Of a stretch of 64,000 bases of DNA, positions 37,678-49,670 are shown one piece after another. Source of the DNA: Trichaptum fuscoviolaceum (taxonomy: Eukaryota; Basidiomycota; Agaricomycetes; Hymenochaetales; Trichaptaceae); assembly GCA_910574455.1 (NCBI GenBank), contig CAJSYZ010000009.1:4605040-4669039 (forward strand), given 5' to 3'. The notes under the pieces were generated by a model that saw only the letters and a program-made list of their open reading frames with translations, was not told the origin of the DNA and ran no database searches. How positions within the stretch are numbered: position 1 is the first letter of the stretch; the number at the start of each line of letters is the position of its first letter. The translations under genes were made by a program, and so were the position numbers.

Positions 37678-37689
37678 AGATCAAAGCTA
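37678..37689 (+). promoter_or_regulatory. Primer-binding site for self-priming, element 2
   Basis: AGATCAAAGCTA, two bases after the LTR, is the exact reverse complement of 37545-37556 (12 nt). Same spacing as in elements 1 and 3, with a different sequence. Confidence 0.8.
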
Positions 37690-38297
37690 CCCTTCTCTGC
37701 CCTTTGTCTCTACTCAACACACATCTATTCATCACTCCATTCCCCATTCCTCATTCCATCCCGTAACCACTGTTCCCCACCCATTTACAGATTTCCTCTC
37801 CTCGGGTCGTTTCTAAACAGACTCCTATCTTTGCTACAACCTCTGCTGTCGTTGTTTTGATCCTGCATAGCAGACACTGGTGGATATCTGGAAACTTCTA
37901 TTGATTGTGAAGTGTCACCCCTGGCCTTAGTTCGCCGGTTGACTAGTACACCTCTCTCAATCAACACCGCCTGCGGAGTCGAAAGACTGTCTGACCAGCG
38001 GTGTCTTGCGAAGTCCAGACGAACCAACAGATACTGAGTGTGCTTGTATCTAGTCCTTTAACGACAGGCATTGTTAATCTGTAGCCAGATACGGGCAACG
38101 TCTGTTATCGATTTTATTCTTTTTACAGATTTCATCCTGGCGCTCATACTGCGCCTGTTCTTCCTGAACGAACTCGTGTTCCAGTGCCGTATCCCTCTCA
38201 TCGACTGTCGCCCTGCTATCCACCTCTATATTGAACTCTACATCTTCCAAATCCTGTTACACCTCACTCCTCCTAGAATTCCTCAGCCGCCACCAGA

Positions 38298-39458
38298 ATG
38301 AGTAACACCGAGCGGATTCTAGCACTCGAGAATGCGATCAACGAGTTGAGAGGTACTATCCAAACTCGGGAGACAGAGATATTGGAAGCCGCTATACGAG
38401 AGAATCAGCTTCGGGAGGACGTCCGAGTACTGCAACAACGTTCCACTCCGTCACACGTCACCAAAAATCTTGCTGTCAAACCGGAACCGTTTGATGGCAC
38501 CAACTACAAAGATTTTATCCGCACTGTTCATGTCTTTTCTTAGTGCTCATGGAGACGCCTATCATCTATCCTCTCAGAAAATCCTGTTTGTGCTCAGTCT
38601 TATGCGCGGCGGATTAGCTGGAGAGTGGGCACAGAACTATGTGGATTCGAAGACAGTGGCGGGCACATTGACAATTAATGACACTTGGAACACGTTTCTC
38701 GAGTCCCTGAAGACTACTTTCGGTGATCCCAATGAGGCGATGCATGCGCAGACCGCGTTGATAAAGCTAAAGCAAAGCGGTGCGAAAGCGGAAGAGTTCT
38801 TTGCGCAGTTTGACGTACACCGGCGCAAAGCGGGTTACATGGACGGTTATGATGACTTTTTGATCCGGCTACTCGAAATGGCGTTAGATTCCTCCATCGT
38901 ACAAAACATCCTCAGCATGAGTGAATGCCCTACTACGTACGAAGGATGGAAGACTGCGGCGCTTCGCTTTGACAATCAACGTCGGCGCCTGCAGGACATC
39001 ATGCGGACTCGTCAACAACCAATGGTTCGTCGCCCACTCCATGCTCCACCTCGTGCCCCTTATGCTCCACCTCCGGTGGCCCCACAATTCCGACCTCCAC
39101 CAGGACCTCCACCTGTTACTGATAAGCGAGACCAGACAGGAGTCACCTTTGGAGGTCAGGGCCAGCCTATGGAGATCACGATGGATCGAGCTCGCCGGAA
39201 CAACCTCTGTTATCTCTGCAACCGACCTGGTCACATTGCACGTAATTGTCCATCGCGCACTCTCAAGATCCGTGAGATCATCCAAAAGATGGATCCAGAA
39301 GAGTGTCTGATTGGAATGACCAGTTCCGCGCTATGGAACATCGGACAGAGTCGGAGTTAGCAGCTGGGTACTGGGATCAGTCGGATCAGTTAACGGAAGA
39401 ACACGCAGCGGAAGCCCCTGTCGACGGACAGCAGGATTTTACGAGCCCTCAGGCATGA
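38298..39458 (+). pseudogene. gag: Gag of Ty3 element 2 (two frameshifts)
   Basis: The protein starts at ATG 38298 with a coiled-coil N-terminus (ILALENAINELRG). It changes frame at a run of four T near 38535, continues through the gag core (LMRGGLAGEWAQNYV) and the zinc knuckle CYLCNRPGHIARNC (39209-39250), then returns to the first frame near 39300 (WNDQFRAMEHRTESEL) and ends at TGA 39456-39458. Length is about 386 residues if the shifts are ignored. The two shifts compensate, so each is probably a single-base indel in a once-open frame. Confidence 0.8.
39434..39440 (+). promoter_or_regulatory. Candidate -1 ribosomal frameshift site, element 2
   Basis: G GAT TTT in the C-terminal gag frame, six codons before the gag stop. 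The -1 frame continues TAC GAG CCC into pol. The pol ATG at 39455 also overlaps the gag TGA (ATGA), so reinitiation is an alternative. Confidence 0.55.
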
Positions 39459-42400
39459 ACGTGGTATGCACTGAGGATGAATTTTTCGAATCTGGCACCT
39501 TTTATTCGGACTCTTTTTACTATGATGACCCGGTAGTTAATTATGAAAAAAACCAACAAAACCATAAAGAAAACGAAGAAAAAACAAGAACAACAAAAAT
39601 ACGTCTTGTAGAATTTTCCTGTGATTTTCCTATCAATGTATCGTCTCGTTCTAAATCCCCACTCAATAAAAATATTTATAAAGAAAAAACAACACCGTCC
39701 AATGTAGATAGTAATGATTGCTTGTTTTCCTCTTCTTCTTCTTTTAATATTTCTTCTCAATCCTCGGTGCCAGAGGAGAAACCTAAACCCACGGTCGAAG
39801 TCCCACGTCCCAAGCGGAACCGAAGAGACCTTCCTATCCCTCACACAGCGGCATGGGTAGTGAAGCGTCTTAGGGAGGATAAGCTTGCGGATGCCTTGAC
39901 GGTATTGCGTGTATGGACCCCTTCTTGTCGGCAAGCAGAAGTCACACCAGAGCTGGTTCCCCTCATTAACAGTCTTAATCATGAGGAAGCTCTTGCTGCC
40001 GTAAGAAGTCTAAAGGGTAATAAACGCTTTATCAGAAAGACGGGCACGTCGCAGCTCACGCTGCCGGTATTATTACATCGGTTGGATAATTTGGAAACGG
40101 TTAAGGTTAAGGCATTAGTGGATAGCGGATGCACCGGTTCATGCATTAATCGCGAGTTCGTCGAAGCTCATCATATTCCTACCAAGAAACTACCTATTCC
40201 GCTACCAGTCTATAACGCGGATGGGACTCCCAACACAAATGGAGCCATTACGGAATATGTAGAGATCAAAATGTCAATCCATGATCACTCAGAGCTAATT
40301 GAACTTGCGGTTACCAATCTTGAGAGTACGGATCTCTTCATCGGCTATGAATGGCTGAAGCGTCACAATCCAAGCATCGATTGGACAACGGGAGAAATAT
40401 CCTTTACCCGTTGCCCTGATGATTGTGGCTATATTCCAACTCTCGGAACAGTGGAAGATGAACCTGAAGCGGATAAAATTGAGACTCTGGAAGAGGGCGA
40501 TCGTATATTCTTCTTTGACTGGGAAAAGTACGTCTCTGAGACACGAGAGAGACGAAATCGGTTGCGAGCTGTAGTACAAGAAGTAGCCGCCGATTTCATT
40601 GCAGAATTCCCTACAGTCTTTAGCGAAGAAGAATTCAATCACCTCCCAGAACGACGCCCTTGGGACCATGCAATTGAACTCACTCCTGGGTTTGTACCCC
40701 GCGATTGCAAGGTCTATCCATTGAGTCTCAAAGAGCGTGAGGCGCTAGATGAATTTCTAGAAGAAAACCTGCGCTCCGGTCGCATTCGTCCCTCAAAATC
40801 TCCTATGGCATCCCCTTTCTTCTTCATTAAAAAGAAAGACGGCAAGCTTCGCCCTGTTCAAGATTATCGAGAGCTCAATAAGGGTACAATAAAGAACAAA
40901 TACCCTTTGCCACTCATTCAAGAGCTCATTGATCTGACAAAACAGGCAAAGTTCTTCACGAAGCTTGTCGTACGATGGGGATACAACAATATTAGGATTA
41001 AAGAGGGCGATGAATGGAAGGCTGCATTCCGCACATGGCGTGGTCTATTTGAACCTACAGTGATGTTCTTTGGCTTGACTAATTCACCGGCGACATTTCA
41101 AGGTTTCATGAACGAAATACTCAGAGATCTCATCAATGACGGACATGTCATAGTATACTTGGACGATATTCTCATATTCACACAGACGAGAGAGCATCAT
41201 GATCGTCTTGTGCGACAAGTCCTGGAAATACTTCGAGAAAACAAACTCTGTCTGAAGCCTGAAAAATGTTTATTCGCACAGTCGAGCATTGAATATCTAG
41301 GCCACATCATTGGTAATGGCGAAGTCCGAATGGATCCGGCAAAGGTAGCAGCAGTTAAAGATTGGCCAGAACCCACGAACAAACATGAGCTACAACAGTT
41401 CTTAGGGTTCTGCAATTACTACCGCCGATTCATTTTAGGATTTAGTCATGTTGCCAAACCGCTACATGCCTTGACAGGGAAGGTGGAGTGGGAGTGGGGT
41501 ACCGATCAGAAGGAAGCATTTGATCGTTTAAAGCAACGTATCTGTGAGGAACCTGTCCTAGCGGTGCCTACAGATAACGATCAATTCTGCATTGAATGTG
41601 ACTCTTCAAACTTTGCCAACGGCGCTATCTTGTCCCAGTACATTAATGGAAAATGGCGTCCAATTGCATTCCGATCTCGTGCACTCAATGCTACAGAGCG
41701 CAACTATGAGATTTACGACAAGGAATTACTTGCAATTATGGACTCCATTGACGAATGGCGACAATACTTATTGGGTGCTAGACAACCTTTCCAAATCTGG
41801 ACCGATCATCTTAATCTCCAGTATTTCAAAAAGCCCCAAAAGTTGAACTATAGACAAGCGCGTTGGGTCACAGAACTTGCAGAATACGACTTCAAATTGT
41901 TCCATAAGCCAGGATCTCAGATGACGAAAGCCGACCTTCTCTCGAGACGAGCAGATCATAAGAGGGGGGAGAATGACAACGTTGACGTCACTTTGCTCAA
42001 ACCAGAATGGTTCGTCAATGAAGTTTTGGTAGAATCTTTAGATGAAGATTTTGTCAAACGAATCATGAGAGCGAGATCCTCTATGGACAGAGTTGTACGC
42101 TTGGCCTTAGCAAACAAGGAAGATCAATGGGAGGCATTGCCGGATGGGTTAGTACTGCGACAAGGACGCATCTATGTTCCGCGAGACCAGAAACTTCGAG
42201 AAGATATCATACGTACACACCATGATTCTCGAATCGACGGACATCCAGGACAGTACAAGACAGTAGAACTGATCACTAGGAACTACTGGTGGCCAGGAGT
42301 ACACTTTGATGTCCGACGATATGTTTCAGGTTGCGACACTTGTCAGCGTACAAAGCCACATCGAGCAAAACCCAATGCACCTCTAAATCCCAATGAAGTC

Positions 42401-43569
42401 CCCTCTAGCCCATGGGAGATCGTATCAGTGGATATCATCGGCGAATTACCAGAGTCGCAAGGTCACAATGCGATCTGTGTTACAGTTGATCGATTCAGCA
42501 AGATGATCCACCTCACGCCAATTGATACATCTCTCACAGCTGAAGGCATGGCAAAGATTTACCGGGATCAGATCTTCAGATTGCACGGTATTCCACGGAA
42601 GTTTATTCATGATCGCGGGCCGCAGTTCGAAGCCAAGTTTATGAAGGAACTATACAAACTTGTGGGCATTGAAGCAAACTCGTCAACAGCTTTCCATCCT
42701 CAAACCGACGGACAGACAGAGCGCATTAACCAAGAAGTTGAACAATACTTGCGCATCTTCATAAATCATCGTCAGTCGGACTGGGTAGAATGGCTATCTT
42801 TGGCAGAATTCGCATACAACAATAGGGAACACTCCTCGACGAAGCAGTCACCATTCTTTGTCAATTACGGACGTCATCCGTATACAGGAACTAACCCTCG
42901 ACGCGAATCCACCAATGAGTCAGCCAAGCAGTTTGCAGATAGGATGCAACAGGTTAGAGAGGAAACTCGATTGGCTCTTGAGGAGGCAGCGGCACTCATG
43001 AAGCGGTACTATGACCAACGACGCGGACCATCTCAGGAGTATAAACCGGGTGACAAAGTCATGTTAGAAGGCGTCAACATATCTTCTACACGACCCATGA
43101 AGAAATTAGGCGATAAACGTTATGGACCCTTTGTCATTGAAAAGAAAGTTGGCAAAGCAGCATATCGTCTGAAACTTCCACCCCATTGGAAGCGACTACA
43201 TCCGGTTTTCAATGAAGTACTTCTGACGCCATATAAGGACCCAGTCTTTCCTTCTCAGCGACGAAAGCCTCCGCCTCCACCAGATCTTGTGAAAGGCGTA
43301 GAGGAATGGGAAGTGAAAAGATTCTCGACTCGCGGGTCTATTATGGCAAATTACAGTACTTGGTCCACTGGAAAGGATATCCGGTATCGGAGCGTACTTG
43401 GGAACCTGCAGCAAATGTCAAACATGCTCAGGAAGAGGTCGAAGAATTCCATCGCTTACATCCGGGTGCTCCTCGTACGGTGACACGTACTCGTATGGTC
43501 GAACTTCTAGACATCATGGAGAAACGTGAACCCACAGAGCCTTCTTCGCGGCTGGGACATCCGCCTTAA
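39440..43569 (+). pseudogene. pol: Pol of Ty3 element 2 (frameshifted end, RT motif A mutated)
   Basis: Long frame to 43483. The first 110 residues are AT-rich and low-complexity. Protease ALVDSGCTGSCIN is near 40120. RT reads LVVRWGYNNIR at about 40964-40996, where relatives have LD at the second position: the catalytic Asp of motif A is Val (GTC, 40967-40969). YLDD is intact at 41156-41167. RNase H (ECDSSNF), integrase zinc finger (about 42220-42350) and DDE core (DIIGELP, HDRGPQF, GQTERINQE) follow. The chromodomain (YLVHWKGYPVSERTWEP) is in another frame, 43306-43569, after a shift near 43317. Reverse transcription by this copy is not expected. Confidence 0.9.
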
Positions 43570-43581
43570 AGGGGGGGGTTA
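43568..43581 (+). promoter_or_regulatory. Polypurine tract of element 2
   Basis: AAAGGGGGGGGTTA directly before the 3' LTR. Confidence 0.85.
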
Positions 43582-43923
43582 TGTCATGAACTCAATTTCC
43601 TTTTTCTTTTATTTTATCTTTTCTTTTCTTTGTCATCACTTATGCATTCACGCGTAGTCATCTTCTTTTACTCATCACTGACGCTACTTAGTAATCCATG
43701 GAACCTTCTGGCATAGTAGCTTAGTAACGGGGCAGTGCGACACAGCCACACCCTACAGTATATAAGTAGACAGCTTCGCTTTTGTTGTACTCTAGCTTTG
43801 ATCTGATCTAACCTCCGGTTAGCAGTAGCTAATATACTTCTTTTATCCCTCAACCTTTCTTGCTGAGATTGAGTAGAGGCACAGCCCAGTGGTCATTGTC
43901 GTCGCTGCTAGCTGTCGCTGATA
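43582..43923 (+). repeat. 3' LTR of Ty3 element 2
   Basis: 342 bp, no difference from the 5' LTR found by eye. Confidence 0.93.
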
Positions 43924-45716
43924 CATATATTCCCGGAGTAACAAAGAATAGTTGGGATGCTTTTTTGCGCACTTGGGCATTGTCGGGGGCGAAAAAGAAG
44001 TAATTAAAACTGCAGAATTGATACGGGACAGATTGCTTGAACCCGTACAATGTCTGGAGAAGGCATTCGATGCGACTACCGATGGTATGTTGTCCTATTT
44101 CGTTGGCTAAGCTATTGCATGAGCGCCGACAGTTTATTAGGGAGACCGACTGCGATGGACGAAGTTTGGAAGTCCTTCATCAGGCTTAAGAATATTCTTT
44201 TTATTTTCGCTAATAGCCCTCACCAGAAAGATGCAGTCTATCCTGATAAAGTCAATCAATGGAAGAGCATCACTTATGTGAGTTTAGAGTACTTCAGGCA
44301 TATGCGAAGGATTGATCCTTCTACGCAAAGGATGGATGGAGCAAAATCTACGGCAAGGGTCAAATGCTATCAACCCGCAGCTTGAACTCTAATGATCCGT
44401 GGTACAGACCTCGTAAGTGGTGGTAAATTTGTCGAATGCTTGAAATTCATCCACGATATCTTCTTCTCCGAGTTGGAAATGGCAATGGGCGGCGTCGTCG
44501 AGACACTGACAGCATTCGAAGAGAAGTGTAAGTAGTTAAGTGCTGTGAATCTCTGGTCTTGTTTACGTTCTCAAATGGGGGCCGTCTTGGTTTCTTGTAG
44601 CTGCGAGTGAATGGCTAGCGAGGCAGAAGATAAAGGACTACGAAAGGTGGTGTGCGGAATACATAAAGATTGTCTTCCCATCCTTGAATGGGATCGGACA
44701 GCAGTGTGCTTGGCCAGAGTCTCATGAGTACGAGTACTTCGGAAAACGACTTGCGGAGCACAGAAGGTATGGCATCCCGTATACGTATCACTATCTGATC
44801 TGACATGCTCGTCCTTAGATTGTGTGAGGACATGCGGGTAGAGGTAAGTAAGTAGCTTCTGCAGCTCAGATGTTGCGTTAACGATATTTCAGTTGGACCA
44901 CCTTGCAACTCACTATATTATTATCGGAGGTGACAGCGTGGTCATAGAAGCAACAAATATGCTCAAGGAGGAGCTACTCTCTCATGCTCAGTATCTTGAG
45001 AATGCCCTTCTTAGTCGACCACGAGGTTGGTAATATGCCATGTGATGGGCGAGCAAGCTCTAATATGCAGTTTTCATAGATTTCCGAACGGAAATGAGCA
45101 ACGTGATTCAAAGCCTTCTCTTCGCCGTCATTCGCTTTCAAAGCAGTCTCTATCATCAAAAACATGCGTTTTACTTCCGAAAAGTCAAGCAATGGGTAAC
45201 TTGTACATGGGTGAGTACCGCGTCTATGGTGGACATGTAACATTGACTCATTAAGGCATAGATTGGAGCGCACAGAATTTTGAGTATGCAAGAAGGAGAT
45301 TTTCGATGGTGTCTGTATTTCTGACGGTATCATGGGTTTAGGTTCATTGCAGCGCGTAAAAGAGTTTGAATGCATGTCTTATGTGTGCAATCACCACAGC
45401 ACTTTTGTTTAAACTATTTACAAGATTTTTTGTAGAAGTAGTTTAAACCATTTACGTGAGTTTGTGGACTAATTTGAGCTTATAAAAAGTAAATTATTAT
45501 CAACAAGATTCGAACGACTGAACTCCAGGCTAAACAAGTGAAAACAATAATGCAATCATAACCACTCATCCATCAGCCCTTCTCCTAACTTGAAAATTAA
45601 CCAATATCAGCTGCAACTTAGACTAACCCGTGAGAACTTGAAGCCCTCAGGCTGAGAACACCGGCAAATACCGGCACTGCAAGCTTGCCCAAGAGTGCTA
45701 AAGTCCTCAAAACTTT

Positions 45717-47200
45717 TCATCCCTGAGTCCTTTCGAGCATCCTGCTCACAGTGACGAGGCGCCCTGTCAGTGGATGAACGACATTAAACTTCCGCATTGC
45801 ACGCATCTTGTTCACCAAGGCATATAGGAATTTCGAATCAACTTCTAAGCCATTCGCATCAGGAGTGCTTGTCCTGTCACCGTCACCGCCATGCGTAGTA
45901 GCAGTGCCATGGCCTGGGCATGTGAATGCGCAGATTGTGTCCATGCGCTCGACCTTGACGGAGTAGACGGCCAGGCTTTTCGACGGTTTGAAATCCTCCT
46001 TGTAGCGCTCGCAGAGGGCGTAGAACATTGTCATCTCCTGCGCAATTGTGGTAACAAGGCACATATTCACATTCAGGCCGGCAAAGAAGACGACAAAGTC
46101 CTGCGGAGGGAAGGCTGACTTCTTTCGCGGTACCTGAACCCTTCGTTTTGGATTTCTGCGTAGAAGTTGGGGCAGAGGTGCTTGGGCCGGAATTAGGTAC
46201 ATTCGAGGACCTGAAATCCTTGAGCCCGGGTAATAAGATAATCGCTCAGTTCGGGGGAAAAGAACTGTTATTAACTATTGACTGTACCTAATAAGATAAT
46301 CGCTAATATACATGTTAGCTATCATACGAGTGAACAGAATAGTTAGTTGCTCACCTCAGTTTGGGGGAAAAGAACTGAGGGAGCAACGACCCGAGAAACA
46401 GAGAATAAAGGACCAGCGCGGATGAGCTGGGTTTGAAACTGAGTACAAAATACAAGTATCCTACTGGTCTACAGTGCGGAAGCGCACACTGAGACCTAAC
46501 ACTACAATTCTACTGGATATATGCGCGGATGCGCGCGTGGCTTGTCCATGCCGCGCACGCAGCCGTGCTTACTAAGTGTGAGCTGATAAATGAAATAAAT
46601 TGAATATACAGATGATACGGGAATGTCAGTGGTCATGGACCTGATGAGCGTGTTGCAGCTGAAGTCACTGACCCCGCGCGAGGATAAGGCACCGACGCTC
46701 CCGGGTGCATCGCATATACCAACTTGGCACCTACCATGCATTCTGAATCCCGCCTGCAGGTAAATCAAGGCGACCTTTACCAGGGCCCCGAAATCTCCGG
46801 TCATCACAATGCCCATTCCAAGTTCTCTGGCCACTTTCTCCAAGTTACTCTGTTCACTCGACCCAAGCTCATTGACAAGGGCAGCCAGAGTGCGGTATGG
46901 ATGAAAGACAATCAAAATGCATTCCAAATCATCGACAAGATAGAATTCCATCTCGGCAAGCTTGGAGTTGTCTGGCGGGAAGTGCTTTATGAAATGGGAG
47001 CCCAAGAGGTTGCGTGCCTCCGCAATGTCATTTTTTATGTGCACGGGGGATTCCTCCGCCTTCGCAGCAACATAGAGACTCGCAACTAAGACTAAGTATG
47101 GGTCTGTCTTGCAATAGGAGTTCTTGAGGTAGAATTAGCGAAAGAAAACGGTGGCTGTAGCAATAACTCGCTGCCTGAGTCATCAGATACTTAGACTGAG
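45717..47200 (-). pseudogene. Captured cyclin C (Ssn8/Srb11-like) gene fragment
   Basis: Read on the minus strand from about 47165: RVIATATVFFR, a stop, FYLKNS, then VLVASLYVAAKAEESPVHIK, EMEFYLVDDLEC, VFHPYRTLAALV and, after an unrelated 300-bp stretch, LNVNMCLVTTIAQEM with YALCERYKED and a C-terminus MLERTQG (stop near 45717). These match in order the cyclin box of fungal cyclin C, the Mediator kinase-module cyclin. The extreme N-terminus is missing, a TAA interrupts FFR/FY, and the reading shifts near the second cyclin fold, so it is not a working gene. It must derive from a locus outside this window. Confidence 0.8.
46231..46380. repeat. Pair of short stem-loops between the two cyclin C pieces
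   Basis: CAGTTC-GGGGGAAAA-GAACTG at 46247-46267 and CCTCAGTTT-GGGGGAA-AAGAACTGAGG-like at 46355-46380. TAATAAGATAATCGCT also occurs twice (46231, 46289). Looks like a small insertion or a duplicated regulatory piece; origin unknown. Confidence 0.5.
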
Positions 47201-49670
47201 CAGTGATAAACCCGGCTCGCATTACTTGTTTCCAGAGGCGGTCTACCGTGTACATAAGTCATAGAAAATGTATAGACACCCGTTCTAATAAATAAATTTA
47301 AATAAAGAGTTTAAACTAAATTAAATAGTTTAAACTACTTGGACAAAAAATTTTGTAATTGTTTAAACTATTCTCCTGAGGTTGCTCATGTGTGCAACAC
47401 TTTCCTTTCCGAATTTGACCGCGCGATGATCGGTATGACGCATGGAGAACTAGTGAAATCGGAAGAGAAGTCCTTCAACGCAGTACCGGAAGAACTGAAG
47501 ACGTTCGGAAAGGAGTGTAAGTAGCCTGGCATACATCATATTAATACTATCTATGACTGCAAACTAGCCCTACCGAAATTCCTTGTCGACCAGATGGAGA
47601 GGGACACTACACGATATATCAACTTGACGACAATTGCCACCTTCTTCTCCAGCGTGACTGCAACCACACTCCAGTTCACGTACGCACCGACAGACTCGGT
47701 CCCGTCGAACTCCTTGAGAGGAGTAGTCAACCTCTTCTGGTTCTTGTCGCTAGTCTTCAGTGTATCGTCGGGTGTGAGTAGCCTGCTGGGTCTGACGTGG
47801 AGGAAGTCTTCGATGTGCGTATCCTTTTTCATCTATAATCTAGGCAATACTGATGAGTGTTGAAGATACGACTCTCGTGTTCCTCCAAAACTAATTCGCA
47901 TGTGGTTTGACAAGGCACCTATGCTCTTCCTGATTATTGCAGCTGTCGCCTTCGTCATTGGTCTAAATATGTTTTCATATTTGTCTCTCCAGGTTCGTCT
48001 AGCAATGAAGATTCAGAAAACAGTCTAACGGATTGCTAGCCACGATATGTATCTTTCTCGACGACCATTCTCACCGGGATACACGGCGCGTGCTTATTGA
48101 CTGTTACGGCTTCGTTTATATACCAACTTAAGCACGAGTCCATTTGGGCTGGCTGGGCCAGGTCAGTCATGAAGCCGATTACCAAAATTGCTGGATGGAT
48201 TGGGAGAGGCGTGAAATGGGTATGGAAGATGGTTATGACAGGCGTGAAATGGATCTGGAAGATCGTTATGACGGGCGTGAAATGGATCTGGAAACTAGTA
48301 AAACGGCCCTACGAGAAGTACAAGCTGAATTTGCACTTGCAGCGCAACATCTATTGGTATATTCACATTTTAGATGCAACACCAAGTTTGTGCTGACATT
48401 GCGGAATAGGGCATTCGGGATTGACAACCGCGTAGCACGTCTGAATTATGAGATTGGTGATGATGGCTGGGACCGTGACTGGCCAGAACCATATCTTCTC
48501 TCAAAACTCTTCCGGTGCTTCGCATATCCGATCAAGAAGTGCTGGCTAGTAACAAAGAAGGCAGTTTCCTACCTCGGTCGTTTTTTCAGGAAGCATATAT
48601 CCTATCGTAGAGGACATATAGACGGGGACGTTGAGTCAATGGGAACAGACGGCGAGGAAGAAGCCGATGCACTGGAGGGGACCTCCCTAGAAAGCCCCAT
48701 TGGGAGAGCGAAGAGCGAGTTTTGTAGATCTCTGCGGAAGATGTTTAGTGATGATAGTCGGGTGAAAGAGATCATGAGGGACATTGCAATCTGGGAGGAA
48801 GGAAGGTAAAGACCACCACTAAGTACCAAAGCAACTCGTTCTTTAACCGTAACTGCGATTTGTAGGGAAGAAGCTGCCGAGGAATGTATCAGGCAAGAAC
48901 TTTGGGGTTATCCAGATCTTCTAGAAAAGTTCTTTGATGTCGTACGGCCAGCCTTGGTTGAAGCACGCGACAACAAAAAGGCGCAAAGAGAGGAGGAACA
49001 GGAACGTCGAGAATGGATGCACATCAACATCAACACCGATCCTCCACATCCAACTTCCGTCGGCGAGGATCAAGACATGTATCGCACTGCATCTACTCCA
49101 CTTCATAGCTCTTTGGATCCCCCGGACGTCACGCCTGATTCCCCATCTGTGATAGAGATAGAAATCCGTCACGATAGCCAAGGTCAACCGGACGACCATC
49201 TTCCTCGCCCAACGGAGGCCGTGGTAGGAAACGAAGACGAACCGAAACATACGTCCCGAGATGCGAGTTCACGACTGGATCCTCCCGGTGAAGAAGAGAG
49301 ACTTCGTTCGCATACCGAAACCGACGAAGCTCCGTCTGCATTAGAAGACTGCAATGAGGGATCGCAGCATGAAGACTCAGGTGTGTGATATTAAACATGC
49401 AATGACTTGCATTCTATGTAATTTATCTGTACGACACAAAACACGAGTACACGGAGCCTTGCCTCATTTGCCTTTCTCTTTCATGCATAGATATTTCTGT
49501 TATGTAATTAGTATTTGATCTGACTTCGAGAAATGTCAACGTACTTGGGATTATTTGCAATCGTAGCGGATACTGAAGAAATGCGGAGCTATATCGCACA
49601 CGGATATAAACAGACTCCTGCATGTATATAGAGGAAATGCAGATCTTACAATCAGCAGCAGCTCCCCAGA

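Larger units (their letters stand above)
37334..43923 (+). mobile_element. Ty3/Gypsy chromovirus, element 2 (in intron 6 of P_D)
   Basis: 342-bp LTRs (37334-37675, 43582-43923) that look identical. 5-bp duplication CATAT (37329-37333, 43924-43928); the joined flanks match the same intron in copy C. Only distantly similar to elements 1 and 3, with shorter LTRs ending in TA instead of CA. It carries self-primer, gag, pol and polypurine tract, but gag is frameshifted twice, the chromodomain is frameshifted, and RT motif A lacks its aspartate. Identical LTRs with a defective interior suggest it was copied in trans by a relative. Confidence 0.95.
45391..47387. mobile_element. TIR DNA transposon carrying captured cyclin C gene pieces
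   Basis: Interrupts exon 16 of P_D. The flanks carry the same 10 bp ATGTGTGCAA (45381-45390, 47388-47397), present once in intact copies apart from one base. Imperfect inverted ends of about 70 bp share the words TTTAAACTATTT, ATTTTTTGT and AAGTAGTTTAAAC in the same order when the right end is read inwards. No transposase is seen. The interior has minus-strand pieces of cyclin C. A 9-11 bp target duplication, long TIRs and host gene capture resemble Pack-MULEs; assignment to Mutator is an inference. Confidence 0.75.
36713..49388 (+). pseudogene. P-family membrane protein gene, copy D (two transposon insertions)
   Basis: ATGTCTG at 36713 starts exon 1, and exons match copy C up to exon 6 (ending near 37305). 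Intron 6 contains Ty3 element 2 (37334-43923) and exon 7 resumes near 43952. Microexons 44331-44352 (GC donor follows) and 45262-45283 are kept. Exon 16 is broken by a 2-kb TIR element (45391-47387). The membrane exons (from about 47570) and the tail to the stop at 49386-49388 are open. The Trp-rich unit is present three times (about 48208-48300), the highest number in the array. Intron insertion might be tolerated; the exon insertion would not be. Confidence 0.7.

Noticed and set aside
39449..39982. 177-residue minus-strand frame rich in aromatic residues
   Set aside because: Antisense of the AT-rich low-complexity start of element 2 pol.
43306..43569. Separate small chromodomain gene
   Set aside because: It is the C-terminal chromodomain of element 2 pol, displaced by a frameshift near 43317.
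45500..45576. tRNA-like sequence on the minus strand (GAGTGGTTA and GTTCGAATC boxes)
   Set aside because: The A-box and B-box words are there, but the T stem and acceptor stem do not pair. At best a degenerate tRNA-derived relic inside the TIR element.
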